64,000 nucleotides of DNA. It comes from Anarhynchus alexandrinus (Eukaryota; Chordata; Aves; Charadriiformes; Charadriidae). The position numbers and the translations under genes were made by a program. How positions within the stretch are numbered: the first letter of the stretch is position 1; every line of letters begins with the position of its first letter. Positions 19,506 through 33,900 of this stretch are shown one piece after another. The DNA lies in contig VUYV01000046.1 in assembly GCA_008711295.1 (NCBI GenBank), positions 209,475 through 273,474 on the forward strand, given 5' to 3'. The notes beneath the pieces are model-generated. The model was not told the origin of the DNA. It worked only from the letters and a program-made list of their open reading frames with translations, and did no database searches.

Positions 19506-22500
19506 AGCATCTTACATTGGGGGACCCAGGATCAGCAATGGAGGGAGCCCAAAGACTGCTCCAGGCACCCCCTGCTTCCCTCAGTCTGTGAGATGAGGAC
19601 ATACTCCTCTCCTTCGTCCACCCCGGCACGTAATGTAGCTGAGGTTTGGCCCCATTCACTCAGCCACTCTGGGCATTAAACTGTCCAAGTGCTCCCAAAG
19701 CCAGCAGCAGCCAGGCATGGGACAAGGTTGGGTATGGAAATCATCTTTGGATGATGCTCTGCAGGGCCAGCTCCTCCAGCTAAGCACGTGGAAGGGATGT
19801 CGGCCTGCTACAGACCCTGCTTGTCTTTGGGTGGTGCTTGCATCTTTACAAGAAGGGTTCCTCTGTTCCCCCCTTGGCATACTCTTGCATAGATGACCCT
19901 GGGATAGCCCTGAGATAACCTTTCCCTCTACAAGTCCTTCCTCTCTACACTGTAGCCCTGGTTTGGTCTAAATGACCACTTTCATCCTTTAGACACATGG
20001 AGGGCAGGTCACTCTTCCCCTATTGTGTCTTGACTTGTTTGCCAGGCTGTATTCCGTGTCCTTGATACACCTGGCTAGAGCAGCTGGAATGGTCTGCAGC
20101 TCATCCACCCCAGGGACAACAGGTCTGAGCCCAGGCCTCCAAATGAACTGCAGTTAGTATCTGGCATGGGTGCACTGCTGGATCCAGGACTTGGGAACAC
20201 TCTGGGTCAGTCATATCACAGACAGCATGTAAGGAAACACTTTAGCTCCAGTACAGACCTGCACAGTTACACACTGCATTAGACTCTAACAGTTTCCTGT
20301 CTGAAACTGTGTTTTATTTGTCATCTTCTCAACTGCTGGTAAATCAGAGGGGGAAAAAGAGCTATGACTTACCCCTTCCATTCTCAGACACAAAGTGTTC
20401 CTGGTTAGGCAATGCCTGAATGAGGAATTTCCTTTGGGTTACCAAGTCACTATGGAAGGAAAAGGTCCTGATGGAAATAAGTCACCACACATCAGTCCTG
20501 TCAACCACCTACTTTGGAGTGCAGAGCTCCAGACCAGACCACCATGGTCATCTTATGCATTTTCCCCAGGCATTAGCTGCATGCCTGAAAGAGCCCCCAA
20601 AAAGCCCCGTTCAGAGCCTTGCTCAACCACCGCCCTCCATGTGCTCCCAAGCAGTTTGTAGTCAAGAAGAGACTTGAAATACAAAGGACTTAAAAGCCTC
20701 CAAGGACAATGTGCCATTGCAAAAAGGCAGGAGACAGCAGGTGTGCTGCCAAGGTCATGAGTCCATGTCAAATGATGTCACCAACCCTCTGTATTACAGA
20801 GAAGGAAGGACCCAGCCCAGTTCCTCTCTGACGTTAGGTCTGGCTCTGGGATAAATTTTGGGTGTGTGGATGAGATGGACACTTGAAATATTTCTTTCTC
20901 CTTCTAAAAGCACAAGTGGAGTGCTTGCCCCACCCCCCCCCGTCCCAAGCTGATTTTTACTTGGGCCAGTCCAGCGCTAACAGGGAAGGGAGAGAAAAAA
21001 GCCCCCAGAACAAATCAAACCTAAAGCCAAGTTCCACATCAAGGAGGAAAGGTTCCCTTCCTCCTGGCAGAAACTCTGAGACATGGGAATAATACAACAC
21101 AGACAGAGTAGCACGTAACAAACTGAGAACAGCTATGATCATCCCCTTCCAATGCCCTCTTGAGGATACCAACAAATCCCATACCCTCATCCAGGAACTT
21201 TCCACCTCTGCCTGCAGGATGGCTCCTCTCCTGTGTGTTCCTTTCCTCAACTTTACCTGTTGCACACTGAAACAGGTTCAATGCCTTTTTTGGAAAGGTT
21301 TCCTAAAATGTCTCTGAGGCTTAAAAATATTATTCTCCTTCCCAAGTCAAATTTATTCCCATTTGATCCTCCATTAGTACTATCTTTTAATATAAATACC
21401 TCTTTTGCCCCAACATATTTAACATAAATACTTCTTTTGTCCCCAAACGTCTTTTGCTTTGCTTAAAAATAAAGCATGTCTCAGCCTTGGTTGACTATGT
21501 GATCCATATGTTCTTCTCACAAAATACATTCCCCCTTTCCTTGATTATCCAAAGGACAGTCTGAACAACCTGAGGCTGTGTGCAGCACTCTGGGGGCTGG
21601 CTTGTAACCCACAAAGCTTAATTCCTCCTTGGTTTTCCTTAGGCACAGAAACTTTAATGGCTCAAAATGCAGCAAGGGAGCCAATATTTCTATTATCTCC
21701 CTTCTATCCCTGATTGCGCATACCTCTCTCCATGACACATAGCCTGCTGCAAGGCCACGAGGCATCCATATGCTGGGAACATTTTCTGACGTTCCTTTCC
21801 TAATCCGTTTGAACCCTAACAATTTGACAGGTCAGGCAGACCTAACAGGTTTTGCTACCAGCTGGTGAAGCAGAACAGAATAGCTCATCCCCCTTTAAGC
21901 AGGACCCAAAGGACTAGGAGGCCATCGCAGCCTCCAGCCCCGTGAAATGCACAATTCGGTGGGCCGCTCCAGGGAGACAATCACCAGTAATCCTGGAGCC
22001 TTCCCTCTAATTCACACTCACGTGGACAGGGCATGTAACCTGCCTGTGACTCATCTCGTTCTCAGGCAAACTGCCACAAAGGAAGAACATTCAAAATGGC
22101 CCACGATGACTCTCCGCTGCTTCACTCCAAATAAAACAGGAGAAGGAGCGGCAGCTGCAGAGCCTGTTTCAAAACACCGGGCCACGATGGAACGGTGACA
22201 CAGCAATTCGCACAGGCCCAAAACAGAGCAAGGCTCTGACATAAGCAGCCTCTTTTACAACCCAACCTACAGAGGCGGGGAGCTCGCCTGGCTGGTGATT
22301 TGATCTGTTTCTCAGTGACAAGTCAATACAGAAAAAGGTAGTGATGCACCAGTCAGAAACAGTTGTGCGCGGCAGCCAGGAGACTCCAAAATCTGCCCTC
22401 TTTCCCTTTTAGCAAAGCAGCGTTGTATCCCAGGGGCCATTGCTGTTTCAGAGGCAGGAGAGTCCCCAGTCTTGCAGATGAATTGTAGACTCCATGGAGG

Positions 22501-25500
22501 AAGCACAGTGAGTGGCTACATCTGGCTAAATATCCATATGGACAAATGATACCACCTTGGCACCATTGTCCATCAAGGCCCTGGGGCCCCTTATACCCTC
22601 TACCCTAAAACATTACCCTGCCCTTACAGATCTTATGGTTTTCTCAGTCTACTGACACATTCTTGCTTAGATCATGTTAAACCTCTGTGTTGACACTGCG
22701 AGAATTAAAGCAACTTTATTTCTATGTAGCTTCATTCACTTTGACCTGGTTCAATGAGCACACTTTAAATTCACCCCTTTGGGTAGTCCAGTTTAACTTG
22801 CAAAGATGTCTCTGCAGAGATGTGCTCTCCCATAACTGCTCCATGCTACTTCTTTGTTACACATCACAGGCTTCTCCGCACTTTACTCTGGTTTTGGAAG
22901 TGGAAGCTCTGAAAACCCCAGCAGGAAAGATTAACCTGGCTAGTATTTGTAGGGTGCTATCTCATCCTAGCTGGAGATGATTTCAACATAAGCTGTTGAC
23001 TGTATCTACTGTCCCCTGCATTTACTAACACAGGATCTACCTAATCCCCTCTCTTCCCAGTCACACCCATCTGGTGAGCTGAGCCTAACCCTTTAGATCT
23101 GAGTTGGTACCAAAGCTATAGCATGGGAGAGCAGAGAGACATGCAGAGCAGGGCAAATACAGCTGCATCCATCCCGGGAGAGGAGCTGGCACAAGCTGGC
23201 AGGAGCAGAATGAATGGGGCAGGAGTGTTAGGTAGACAAGGTGTCCGTCTGAGGCTATGGGTTTGTTGGCAAGTCTCAGGCCATGGCGGTTGAAGGCAAG
23301 GAGAGTGCTAACAGCTCAGACAGCAATAGTGTAAGACATCCTAGCTCAGACTCCATTTGAAACTCTTAGCCCATCATTTGTATACACAGAAATGGGGTGG
23401 GAGGAGGTCCTCCTTTACTCCCAGAGGAGGCAACACCCAAGTCAACCTCATCACCAGAGATCAGAGAATGACCCCAGCCAAAGACAAGGAAGAGGAAAAG
23501 ACACTAGTGGCTTTTGTGAAGAGACCCAGCTGCATCCCAAATAATCTTGCTTGCTGACAGTACAGGAGCCAGCAAAGCTTGGCTGTGTTGCATGTAGATC
23601 ACTACCAAAACAGAGAACATGATGGATGTCTTCAGGACTATCGAGCATGTGAAGGGAAGCTCCAGGAAGATGAAAGGAGCTACTGAATTTTTTTAAGTGT
23701 CAATTATGCCTCTGCTTGTAGCTATAGATCAGATTTCCCATGCATTGGAAACATTGCTTTCTCAGGAACGTCCAAGATGATCTGTATCTCCATAAAAGCC
23801 TACTCTTCATTAAACCAAGCAAGTGCTTCATCATTTGAAGGAAGCCTTTGTGCACTCAAGGCACTAACTTCTCTGAAATCCCCCCCAGCTGGGGCAATTT
23901 TCTTGGAGAGTTCAGCCTTCTGCTGCAGTACAGGCAGCCACTGTGTTTCAGCTGACCTTCTGGTCCTGGGAGAAGGTTCAAGTCTGCCCAGGGTTATAAG
24001 CAATAAGTGAAATTAGCAGTGGCTTCATCTCAGTTAACCTCAAATTGCCTATGTCTACACAGACGCGCCTTGAAGCAATTGAACTCAAGCTTTCCCTTGG
24101 CACTGGATCAAGCACCATGAATTTGCATTTGAGTTTTAGCTCATACTGCACATAAAATTTATCCAAACAACAGGCATATATGAGCATTTACAATCAGCTT
24201 CCCTTCCTTTTTCCCATTTCCACAGCAACTTGCTGAGGAGTGTTTCTGACAGCCTTTTAACGCACAAAATGGTCAAAACATATAGGTATGGTATTTATAG
24301 AGTATTATGGCTATAGGAATAAAAATAAGAGTCTGCTACTTTGCTGCAAAGCTCAGGTTCAGTCTACATTAAATCAGCTGTTTGCACGCCCCTCCACACA
24401 CAGCACAAGATCCTATTTGTGCACAGAGATTGTATTTACATGTGACACGTGGTCAGCGTAGGTAAAGAGTTACAATACTTGCAAATTATTCCCCTTCACC
24501 CTCACCAGTCCCAGCATTTGAAGCACAGAGGTCACTGGGGCTGCATTCCTGGATCTAGCTTCAGCCACGAAGTCCCATTGTCCTCCTCAATGGCAGAACT
24601 TGCAGATGGAAAAATCAGTGGTGCTCTGGACAACATGGGAGTTTGGCTCATTGCAAGCGGGTGCAGGGCAGGAGCTGGCGGTGCAGTGTGTTTATACAAA
24701 CTTTGCTCCTGGGATTGTCCCACGTTGCACCATGATGCTGAGGACAGCCTCATGACCCACATGGACTGCTGTATCAGATCTCAAACACTGAAGTTCTGAA
24801 AGACCTTGAGTTTTATGCAGATCAACACAAGCCATTTTAAGGTATTTTTTGGTGCTTGAGGGTGAGTTAGGCTCTTTGGGGTGCAAACTCCACCCTAAGT
24901 TGCACAGCTTGACCCAGTAGCAGGACCATAGAGACAGCTAAGGCTAGCCAAAGCACAGAATAATTCTTGCTCTATGCCGCAAAGGATGGAGGTCTGCTGA
25001 AGGTCACCACATCACTGGAGTTTGCTCTGTGGACTCTGCCCTCATTAAAGCAAAAAGAGGTCTCCTCTAAGTGTCTGTTTCCAGTGCTAAATACCATGAA
25101 TTAAATCTTTGCCATTGTTGCCACTGTAGCTGTTACCAGTGTGCATTAGGAGCATCTCTACTCAGGGGAAATGGGGAATGGAGTGAGAACCCCTCCAGCA
25201 GGTCATCCATTCTTGTACTCATTAGTTGACTATGATGAGGCCTTTTATGTTCCACCATCCTGTTATCACGAGCCATAAAGCAGCTTGATCCAGCAACACA
25301 AGCACTGGCCTGATGGTATTTCTGGCATTGCACACATTGGGGAGGGCAGATCATGCAAAGAAAAGAATTAATGGTTAACGTTCAGGGTTTTTTTGTGCAA
25401 ATAGCAATGTCAATAACTCTTTATTCTTGCAAAATATAGCTATGGGTGTTTCATGGCTAAATCTCTTTCCATAGTGCCCTAAAACTGGCAGCAATACTTT

Positions 25501-27210
25501 GCTGAGATGTGCAGATGTGCACATGTGAAAAAACACACAGAGAAAATCACAGAGCCGTAATGCAGCCAGAGACAGACACGTGCGTCCTTCGTTCCCATAT
25601 CTCCAGGACTTTGCTTTGTTGTTCTTTGCAACACACTGTGCTTCACCCCACAAAGCTCTGCAGGAGGACAGCCTTGCTATCACTAGTGATGTGTTACAAA
25701 ACTTCAAAAAGTGGCAAGGCTCCTTGGGATCTGGCTGGAGGAACTCAGACACAGGCCAAAAGTGGAAGGTTGTTTACATGGAGAACAAGTTCTGCTGAGA
25801 GATACTAGCTTTCATTCTCCTCTTTTGGGGATAACACCCACTGTGCAAATTTGAGTAGTCCATAAAAGTAATACAAACTGAACCATGGCTGGAGGAGGTG
25901 GCAGAAATCTGGCTCGGTGGAGAGCACAGGCTGAGCTGTAGCAGATGTCTGCTCAGACACCATCCAGACAATGTCCTCTTTTGTCTCTCCCCTTAGAAAA
26001 CAGCAGTCAGATCCACCTCAAGATCTTGTGATGTTTGCAAAATACTGTGGGGTCTTGGCAAAAGACACAGTGAGATGCCTGGGATTTGCTTACCTGGTCC
26101 AGGCATCTGGTAGCTGAACTGCATTTCTCAGGTCAAAAGGAGAGGCTAGGGTTGGTTTTTTTCCAGGCCTGAAATCCCCAGTTCTCTTCATCATTTCTGT
26201 TTCTTTAGCACTTTGGGAAAATCCTCCGCTGTGCTGATTCTCATTTCCATCTGAAGATCTCCACTCTTGGATCCAGGTGCTGTGCTGTGAATCGGGAATA
26301 ACAATATGTCCCCTTAAAATGACAATGGGTCTCTTGCTTTTAAAATAAGAATCATTGGTGTTGATACATTTGACAATAACAACATTACTGCCTGCTGGTC
26401 CCATCCCTCTTCAATCTGTCCCCTTGCCCACTGTCCTTCTGGACACACAAACACTTGCAGATTGTAATGTAATGATGCTTTCCCGTCTTCTGATAAATCC
26501 TCCCGCAGACAGTTAGTTACCCACACATATCATTGCAAGGTGTGTTTTCTGCCTCTTTTTTCCTTTCCAACCATTATGACCTGGAACAATTTCTACATCC
26601 ATCACTGCTGCTAAATTTCAGACCATCTTCCTCAGCTCTCTCTAGAGACCGGAGACTGCCACCAGCCCAGGTCTGTTCCCTTAGCCTGCTGTGTGGCCCC
26701 AAGCCAGTGGCAGTCCTCATTGTTTCAAAGACAATTTCACAGCAGAGACAAAACAGGAGGATGGAAGAAAAGCCTTCCAGAGACTCCTTTCTCTAACCTT
26801 CCTGGACCGCAGCACTTATGACCAGCATAAGAGTCAGGTAGAGGCATCTGGAAGACATCTGTGTCTCCAAGCCCTTCAGAAATCCTCTGCAATATCTCCA
26901 CCTGGCCAAGCTCTCCCATCACACCTTGGGCCACGAGGGGCTGCATTGATGTACTGGTTCTCTAACAGACATAAAGCACATGTTGCTGAGCTCCAGATCT
27001 TTTTCCCTTGGCATGTTTATAAGAAAGGATGTCAGTGTCACGCAGTCCTCACTCACTTGGCCGGGCTACTCAGCACAGGGAAAACAGGTTTTGTGATGTT
27101 ACACATATAGGCTGCTTGTTCTACCCCTGTGAAATGAGCATGATCATACCAGCTGAAATAATATCTGTAGGGTTTAAACCCCTGGTGCTACACCTCATGG
27201 AAACTCCAGG
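19506..27210. other. Intergenic or intronic unique DNA
   Basis: There are nearly 8 kb with no transposable element that I recognise and no convincing exon. The only low-complexity feature noted is a C run at 20933-20941. Frames of up to 139 codons (for example 26691-27110) show no family motif. Confidence 0.4.
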
Positions 27211-27285
27211 CCAGATTCTGAGCTGGTATAAAGGGTATAGCACCACCAAAGTTGTTTAAGCCGCTGTAAATCAGGAAGAATCTGG
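27211..27285. mobile_element. Palindromic MITE-like fossil, 75 bp
   Basis: The segment starts with CCAGATTCT and ends with AGAATCTGG, a perfect 9-bp terminal inverted repeat. The inner arms remain partly complementary ('ggtataaagg' against 'ccgctgtaaatc'). This layout resembles old palindromic nonautonomous DNA transposons of sauropsids, whose termini, as I recall them, are of 'ccagattctgatctcagttac' type. The family assignment is from memory and tentative; the inverted repeat itself is directly visible. Confidence 0.5.
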
Positions 27286-28768
27286 ATCCTTTGCCTCTGG
27301 TGCATCCCTGCATGTGTTGTGACTTAATAAGCAATAGCTAAGAATAACATTTAACGTCCCAGCCTGAGTGCTGTGCAGAATATCAAAGTGTTTCACCAGG
27401 AGTGCAGTAACACGACTTTGTCCTTCACAATCATAAAAATGTCCTCATATCCCACATCCAGGGAAACAGTGAAGTCACTTCTCCCCTAAATTATACTGAA
27501 ATTAACAGAAGTGGCAGAGTCCTTGTTTTACCTGATGTTCCACTTGAGAAGGAGCAACGCAAGAGCCTCTGTCATGGCAACTGCTCGTCCCTAGCAGACG
27601 AGCTGTCTCCAGGCCTCTCCGATTACATCTTTGCCGTTATAATTCACATCCTGCACTTATTAGCGATAAGGTCAATAGCAGCAAATACAATGGGAGCTGC
27701 TGAAAACTCTGTTGTTGCACAGGCTCCCGATGACACTCACTGTGCTACAGAAACCAAAAATAACTTCCTGGTCTCCCAGAGCGGCGTGGAAAATATTTCC
27801 ATGTATTTTCTGGGTTATGGATAACTTCCCTTCTTTTGGTTTATGGTGGCTATTTCTCCAGGAGAGCTGAACACAAATATCCCTTGGGGGCATGCGCCGT
27901 TTTCTCTCTGCGCTCTGCAGAAGTGCTCTCACCCTGGAGATCTCCATGCCCTCCTTACAAGGGCAGAAAATCCCTCTCCCTCACTTTCTCTGATTCCTAC
28001 TTATGTGTACACAGCTTTAATTCAATATTTCTCCCTTTCTTTCTTCTTTACAACATCCTCAGCCTTATCTTCTTACTGTAGGCCACCTACTACTTGTATG
28101 AATGTTTGAGCTCTCAGTGCATTCCCGTAGCGGAGCGCAGTAAGTAGCATTGCTTGTGTCCTCTGTTGTTCCTCTAAACAAAATACACACAACCCCTGTG
28201 AAAGTCCCAGAGGCTCTTTCCTACTTGTTTTTAGGGCAAGAGGAGAAAGTGCTCCAGGAGCTCCATTTCTTCCCTGAGAGCAACCACATCTGCAACTGCT
28301 AGACAGCACGACAGCAATGGAGCAGGATAATTACTTCTGCTCAAGCAATCCAGATTTTTTTGCTTCTTTCTACCACTTTTCCCATTTCTTCCCATGCTGT
28401 CTGTCACTGCTTTCACCTGGCTCTGGCTCTGAGGGGCGAATGCAGAGACTGTCTTTCTGCACTGGCAGGGTCTGCTCTGCTTAAAAGCTCATGAATTATC
28501 TTTGATGGTCTGCAAACACTATTTGTTTTTGACATACAGTTGTAATCTCCAGAACGGCAGTGAGTGTCAGAGAAGATAGGAATGTGATATGAGAATTCAG
28601 CTGGGTTGAGAGTGAGAAAGAAGTGTATCCAGGAACATTTGTGAAGGTCAAGTCCTGCAGATAAGCCACCGTATCATAAAAGCCATTAGCACAATTTGTT
28701 TTTCTGTTGAGAATCCCAGTCCTTTTCCCTGAGCATGATGTAAATGGTATGGAATAAGGGGGGGCGAA
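27286..28768. other. Unique DNA
   Basis: No exon, RNA gene or repeat is recognised. A G-rich run ('aagggggggcg') directly precedes the LTR at 28769. Confidence 0.4.
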
Positions 28769-29336
28769 TGTCATGGTTTCAGTTGCGATAGAGTTAACTT
28801 TCTTACTAGCAGCTGGTCTGGTGTTGTGTTTTGGATTTGGGATGGGAAATAGTGTCCATAGCGCATTGATGGTTTTGTTTGTTGTTAAGATCTCAAAGCC
28901 TTTTCTGCTCCTCACACCGCCCCACCAGTGGGCTGGGGGTGCACAAGAAGTTGGGAGGGGACACAGCCAGGACTCCAACTGATGAAAGGGATATTCCATG
29001 CCACATGACGTGCTCAGCATATAAAGCTGGGGGAAGAAGGAGGAAGAGGGGACGTTCAGAGTTATGGCATTTGTCTTCCCAAGTAGCCATTAAGCATGAT
29101 GGAGCCCTGCTTTCCTGGAGGTGGCTGAACACCTGCCTGCGATGGGAAGCAGTGAATGAATTCCTTGTTTTGTTTTGCTTGTGTGCACAACTTTTGCTCT
29201 ACCTATTGAACTGTCTTTATCTCAACCCACGAATTGTTTCTCACTTTTACTCTTCTGATTGTCTTCCCCATCCCAACTCGAGGAATAAATGAGCGGCTGC
29301 GTGGTCCTAGCTGCCGGCTGGGGTTAAACCGTGTCA
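28769..29336 (+). mobile_element. Solo LTR of an avian ERVL-like endogenous retrovirus
   Basis: The element is 568 bp with TG...CA ends and inverted termini (TGTCATGGTTT... and ...AAACCGTGTCA). In the + direction it has a TATA box at 29019-29025 (ATATAAA) and a poly(A) signal at 29284-29289 (AATAAA), which fits U3-R-U5 order. The 'agctgccggctggggttaaacc' end is typical of abundant bird LTRs. No gag, pol or env sequence adjoins it, so it is a solo LTR left by recombination. No matching target-site duplication is visible, which suggests age or altered edges. Confidence 0.85.
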
Positions 29337-30859
29337 CCCTCCATGAATTTGAAAATACAGCTCACACACACCAGGGATGAACCTAGAACTGCTATAGCAG
29401 TGACACCTGGAGACCTCAGAAGTCAGCAAGGCCGCATTGTGCTGTCATATGGAGACACATTGTAAGTCCCTGACCCCAAGTAGGATAAACAGGCAGGGCA
29501 GAGAGGGCACAGCAGGGACAGGCAAAGTGTTCCCCTGTTGGGCAGGGGAAGAAGGGATTCAAAGCCCCTTCACTGTAAATTTATTACTGCACTGGCCACA
29601 GAGAGGGATTCCTTTGCTGGGACTGATTGGTCTGGCTGACCCCAGACTCGCAAAAAAGCATGTGAATTGCTGTGTTTTAAGTATGCTAAAGGCATTGACT
29701 TTCCCTGATCCAGCTGCAAAAACCACCGGCTTTCTTGACAGCTACAACTGTGGTAATGACTCATTGTGAGAGCAAACATCTGTGTCTCATCTAACATATG
29801 GTGCAGCACAAAAAAGGGACAAAGTTATTCTGTAAAGAAACCAACAATGACCTGCCGATCAGGCCAAGAAGAGGAAGACTTCAAGCTGGTTTGCACTGCT
29901 CTGCAGTCTCTAGAGTACTATTAAAATGTACAAGGATATGCAAGACCTGGAACGGGGACCACATGCCCTTTTCTGACCTCATATGCTGCATCCAAGTTAG
30001 AGATACTGAGCACCACAACTTGTGAGCAGCCAGCTGCTTGGGAAGCAGGTCTGGATTCAGTAGGAAGGATCAAATCCTGCAGGGCAGGAGTAGGAGCTCC
30101 TCTGAAAGGTAAAATTCCCAACAATCACTGTACCAAGCCTGCAAGGAGTCCAGAAAGCTCTGCACACTTAATTCTGCCAGCAAGAATGTCTTCTATTTTT
30201 AACCGACCAGTAGAAATAGCAGCGACACTTGTTGGATGTGTGCAGAGCGGTGTGTTTGCTCTCTCAGATGGAGGAAGCAGGATGAGCAAGTGGAGTTACC
30301 ATAACCCACTGAGATCCTGCTCCATGTCCTTAGAGCTAAGTGACACTGTGGATCACGCTGGGAAGGGCTATACTCAAGAAGCCACTGGTGTTAATGGGGA
30401 CTCAGTCTACCCTGGGACATGGTTTGAAAAATTGCACTGTGGGATGCAATTCAAAAGGACCTGTACACAATCCAGCTGTCCCGTGCTGGCCATGAACCCC
30501 CAGCCTCCAACATGGCTCCAGTCACACCAGCTTTGGGGGTGAGCCTGGAAACTGGACTCAGTTGCAGAGCTAACTGCAAAATGCCACGCTGGGGGACAGT
30601 TGAGCCACTTTGGAGTCTGGGAGCCTGGATATCATGCTAAACATGGTTATTTAGCCTTTGGGTACCTCTGGTCAGGGACCTGGCTTTGCAGCAAGGAAGG
30701 AGGCCAGCTGGCTTCAGGTCACCAATGTCACCAGTCGATGATTGGCATCTGTTGGGAAAACTGAGCCCAGAATTATCCTGCTGCATTGTCACCAGCATGT
30801 TACCTGCAAGGTTATGTCTAGCTCAACTTCCTACTCAAAGCAAGGTCTGCTATGAGAGT
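29337..30859. other. Unique DNA
   Basis: No exon or repeat is recognised between the solo LTR and the small CR1 fragment at 30.9 kb. No internal retroviral sequence follows the LTR. Confidence 0.4.
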
Positions 30860-30950
30860 CAGACCAGGTTCTTCAGGGCTTTACTCAGCCTGGTCTTGAA
30901 AATCTCAAAGGACAGAGACCACACAACCTTGCCCTGTCCTGTCCATCCAG
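30860..30950 (-). mobile_element. Small old CR1 LINE remnant
   Basis: 'agaccaggttcttcagggct' and 'cagcctggtcttgaaaatctc' follow the conserved CR1 3' block (agaccaggttgctcaaagcc, cagcctggccttgaacacctc), with about one change per five bases. The terminal octamers are lost. The edges are approximate. Confidence 0.65.
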
Positions 30951-33900
30951 GCAAAGAGCTGATCTGGGGGTCCCACTGAGCAAAAACCCATCTCCTTCCC
31001 TCCATCAGCCCAGGTAATGAAGCTGTAGGTAGCCCTACTCTGTTAACATAGGGCCTACACATCTATCTGAGCCTGTAACACCTCCAGGACCAAGGAAGGC
31101 TGACACATCTCTGTGTACATGGGGAAGACCTCTAGAGACATCAAACCATGCACAATGCTAAAAGTTCAGCGTTGAACTTGCTGAAATAGTCCAGTACTTG
31201 CAGCCTCTGCTCATTGCCAGCCTGTCCCCTGCCTTTCCAAGAGCTCTAATGCCCTGCTTAGATCCCGGCTTTTACTAGCAGAGGACTTACCTGCTCTTTG
31301 AGTCAGGCAGAGCCACAACACTGCAGATGAAATGAGAACTGCCATCCCAAGGGATGTCATTTCTTGGTGGCTTGGCCTTCAGATCCAGGCCTTGAGGGAA
31401 GGGTAATGCAGAAGCAGAAATTCCTGCTTCAAAAGGTGCCTCCACACTGCCAGCAGAAGGATCTTGCTGGCAGTGAATCGCCATAGCCTTCAGAGTGACC
31501 TGGAAACTATCTCAGCTACTGCTGCTAGGAAAAGACATCCTGGACTAAAGGGGAAGCACTCCCTGGTTGCAGCGTTGGAGTCTGTGTGGGGCTGGACATT
31601 TCTGCTTTCAAACACAGGTGTCACGTGTCACGTGGTGGCTTGTGTCCTTCATCAACATGGATACACACAGGCAAAACATATCCAAGGGTCTCCCTCAGGC
31701 AGTTGGATGGACACTGAGTAGGAAAGGAACATCTTTCCAGTGAACTGCATGATGTTCATTTCTCCAGCACTAGCAAGGCCAAATTCATGTGGGGTGCTCC
31801 AAGTGAGAAAAGCAGAAAGCTCCCTAGACTGTGGGAGGTTGGGTTGGGTTTGGTATGGAGACTCATGGCCCCAGGGAACCTAAGGAGTTCCAAAACCCAG
31901 CAAAGCATTTCAGCCTCGACTCCCAGTTGCTGCTGAAAACCTTGCTTTGGAGTCTTCAGCCTACGATGTCCAAACACCTGGCCACATGTACTGAAAGTGT
32001 ATTCTTGAAGTGGGAAAGTGACCCAAGCATCTCAGATATCACCGCAAACTCTCTAGTTCCATTTCATATCCATTCAGGAGGGGAACAGTTCAGAAGAGTT
32101 ATTCTTTAATCTAAATCAAATTTTGAGGGTTCGAATGCTCCCCCAACATCAAAACCAAGGTAAAAGAGCTTGAACAAAAATTCAGGGTCATGGAGAAATA
32201 TCCTTCCCTCTCTCCCTGTCACACAACTGCTGCCCAAAGTCTCACACAGCCTTCTTGGACCTTGCACCACTCTTTCCCAACGCATACCTTCTCACCTGCA
32301 CCACTACAGACTCATACCCTTCCCCTCCTTAACTCCAACCCCTTGTCTGCTGTCTGAACCAGACCCATAACAGGGCACATGGTCTATGGCCATTCCTTGC
32401 CGCCATGTGTTGCCCACCAATACTGAAATGCAGCTGTCTTCACACCAATCTCCTCCTGTGGTCTTGTCCTCCATCCCAAGCCAGATCCTCTCCAAGTCTA
32501 TGGCCTCCTACCTTCTTCTCCTTCCTGCTCACCTCAAACCAAGACTTCAACCCTTAGCCTTTGCTCCCCACCTCCTTGACCCTGTTCTCCCTGATTCCCT
32601 ATCCTCCTCAAGACGAGCCTTCCTACATCCACCCCATAAACCTCATCAGTTCCTTTTTCTCTTCCATGCCTTCTACATTGTCCGTGGACCAAACTATGGG
32701 TGTTTTAGAGCCAGCCCATCCCAGTGCAGGGAACCATTTTGTTGACTCCTGCTCTTTTATGGGATCAGATGTGACAGCAATGAACACAACAGAAAAGCTC
32801 TCACTAGAGGCAATATACAGAGCCTGGACTTCAGATCTAATGACTGGGAACCATTTCAAGTGTTAATCATTCTTCTTTGTTGTTCATTATCCAAGTTGAA
32901 GCTAAATCTTAATCTCCTTAATCCCACTATTTCCATGTGAAAGGTCTGCGGGCAATGTGGGAGATAAACTCATTTATTTCTCTTAGAAGTTATGTCAAGG
33001 AGCACGACGGGAAGATCACATAGGCAGGAATTTTTAGCTACAGTCCCCCAGGGTGCGAGAGCCGTGTTCTTTTTTCAAACCTGATTAATTCTGCATCAGT
33101 TGGGCACATTACAGACACCATTTTCTTGAAGTCTACAGTGTATTCCCTGGGCCACAGCTGCTGCTTCTGCCACTACTGGCTATTTGTGGAGTGATTGCGT
33201 CTGACAAATAGCAATGAGAGAGATTTCAGAAATGACTCAGAGGCAAAGGCAATTTCACATCCAATTTTACATCCAAGGACAGCTTTTCACTGGTTACAGA
33301 AATATGAATGAATGAGGCTTATTCCTGTCCGAGCACCGTCTTGGGATCTTGTTGAATGTCACATCTCGAGCCATGGGTAGTCCATCATCCTTCAGCTTCT
33401 CTCTGCTCCAGGCACAAGGGACAATGACTATGGAGTCTTCGTCATGTTTCTTGGGTTTCTCCCAGGTTGGTGAGAGTCTGCTGGTTTAGATGTACCCTTT
33501 TTTCCCCTGGAGGAGCTGCCAGTGATGGGTCTCGCCATCCTGTCCTACCTTTGTGAGTCACCAGAGTTTACTCACGGGCTTTTGTTTCCCAGCCTGGATG
33601 TCCTGAGACAGTGCACGTAGATGTGCTGGGATCTTGCCAATTTGCTCATCTAGGGGCCATTTATACCTCCTATTTGTGCAGCCCTTCTGCTGTTTGCCCC
33701 TTCTGGTGCTTCTACACCAAACTTCAGCCAATCTCCATTCTTGCCAGTCTCAACATTTCTATTATAACTCCCCAACACACGCAAAATCCCATCTCCCATT
33801 GACAACATAACAACATCTTCACAATGAGGAAAGATGTTGCTACACAGTAATCTGCACACACAGACCACAGCTGAACCAATCCGGTCTGAACCTTGTTCCT

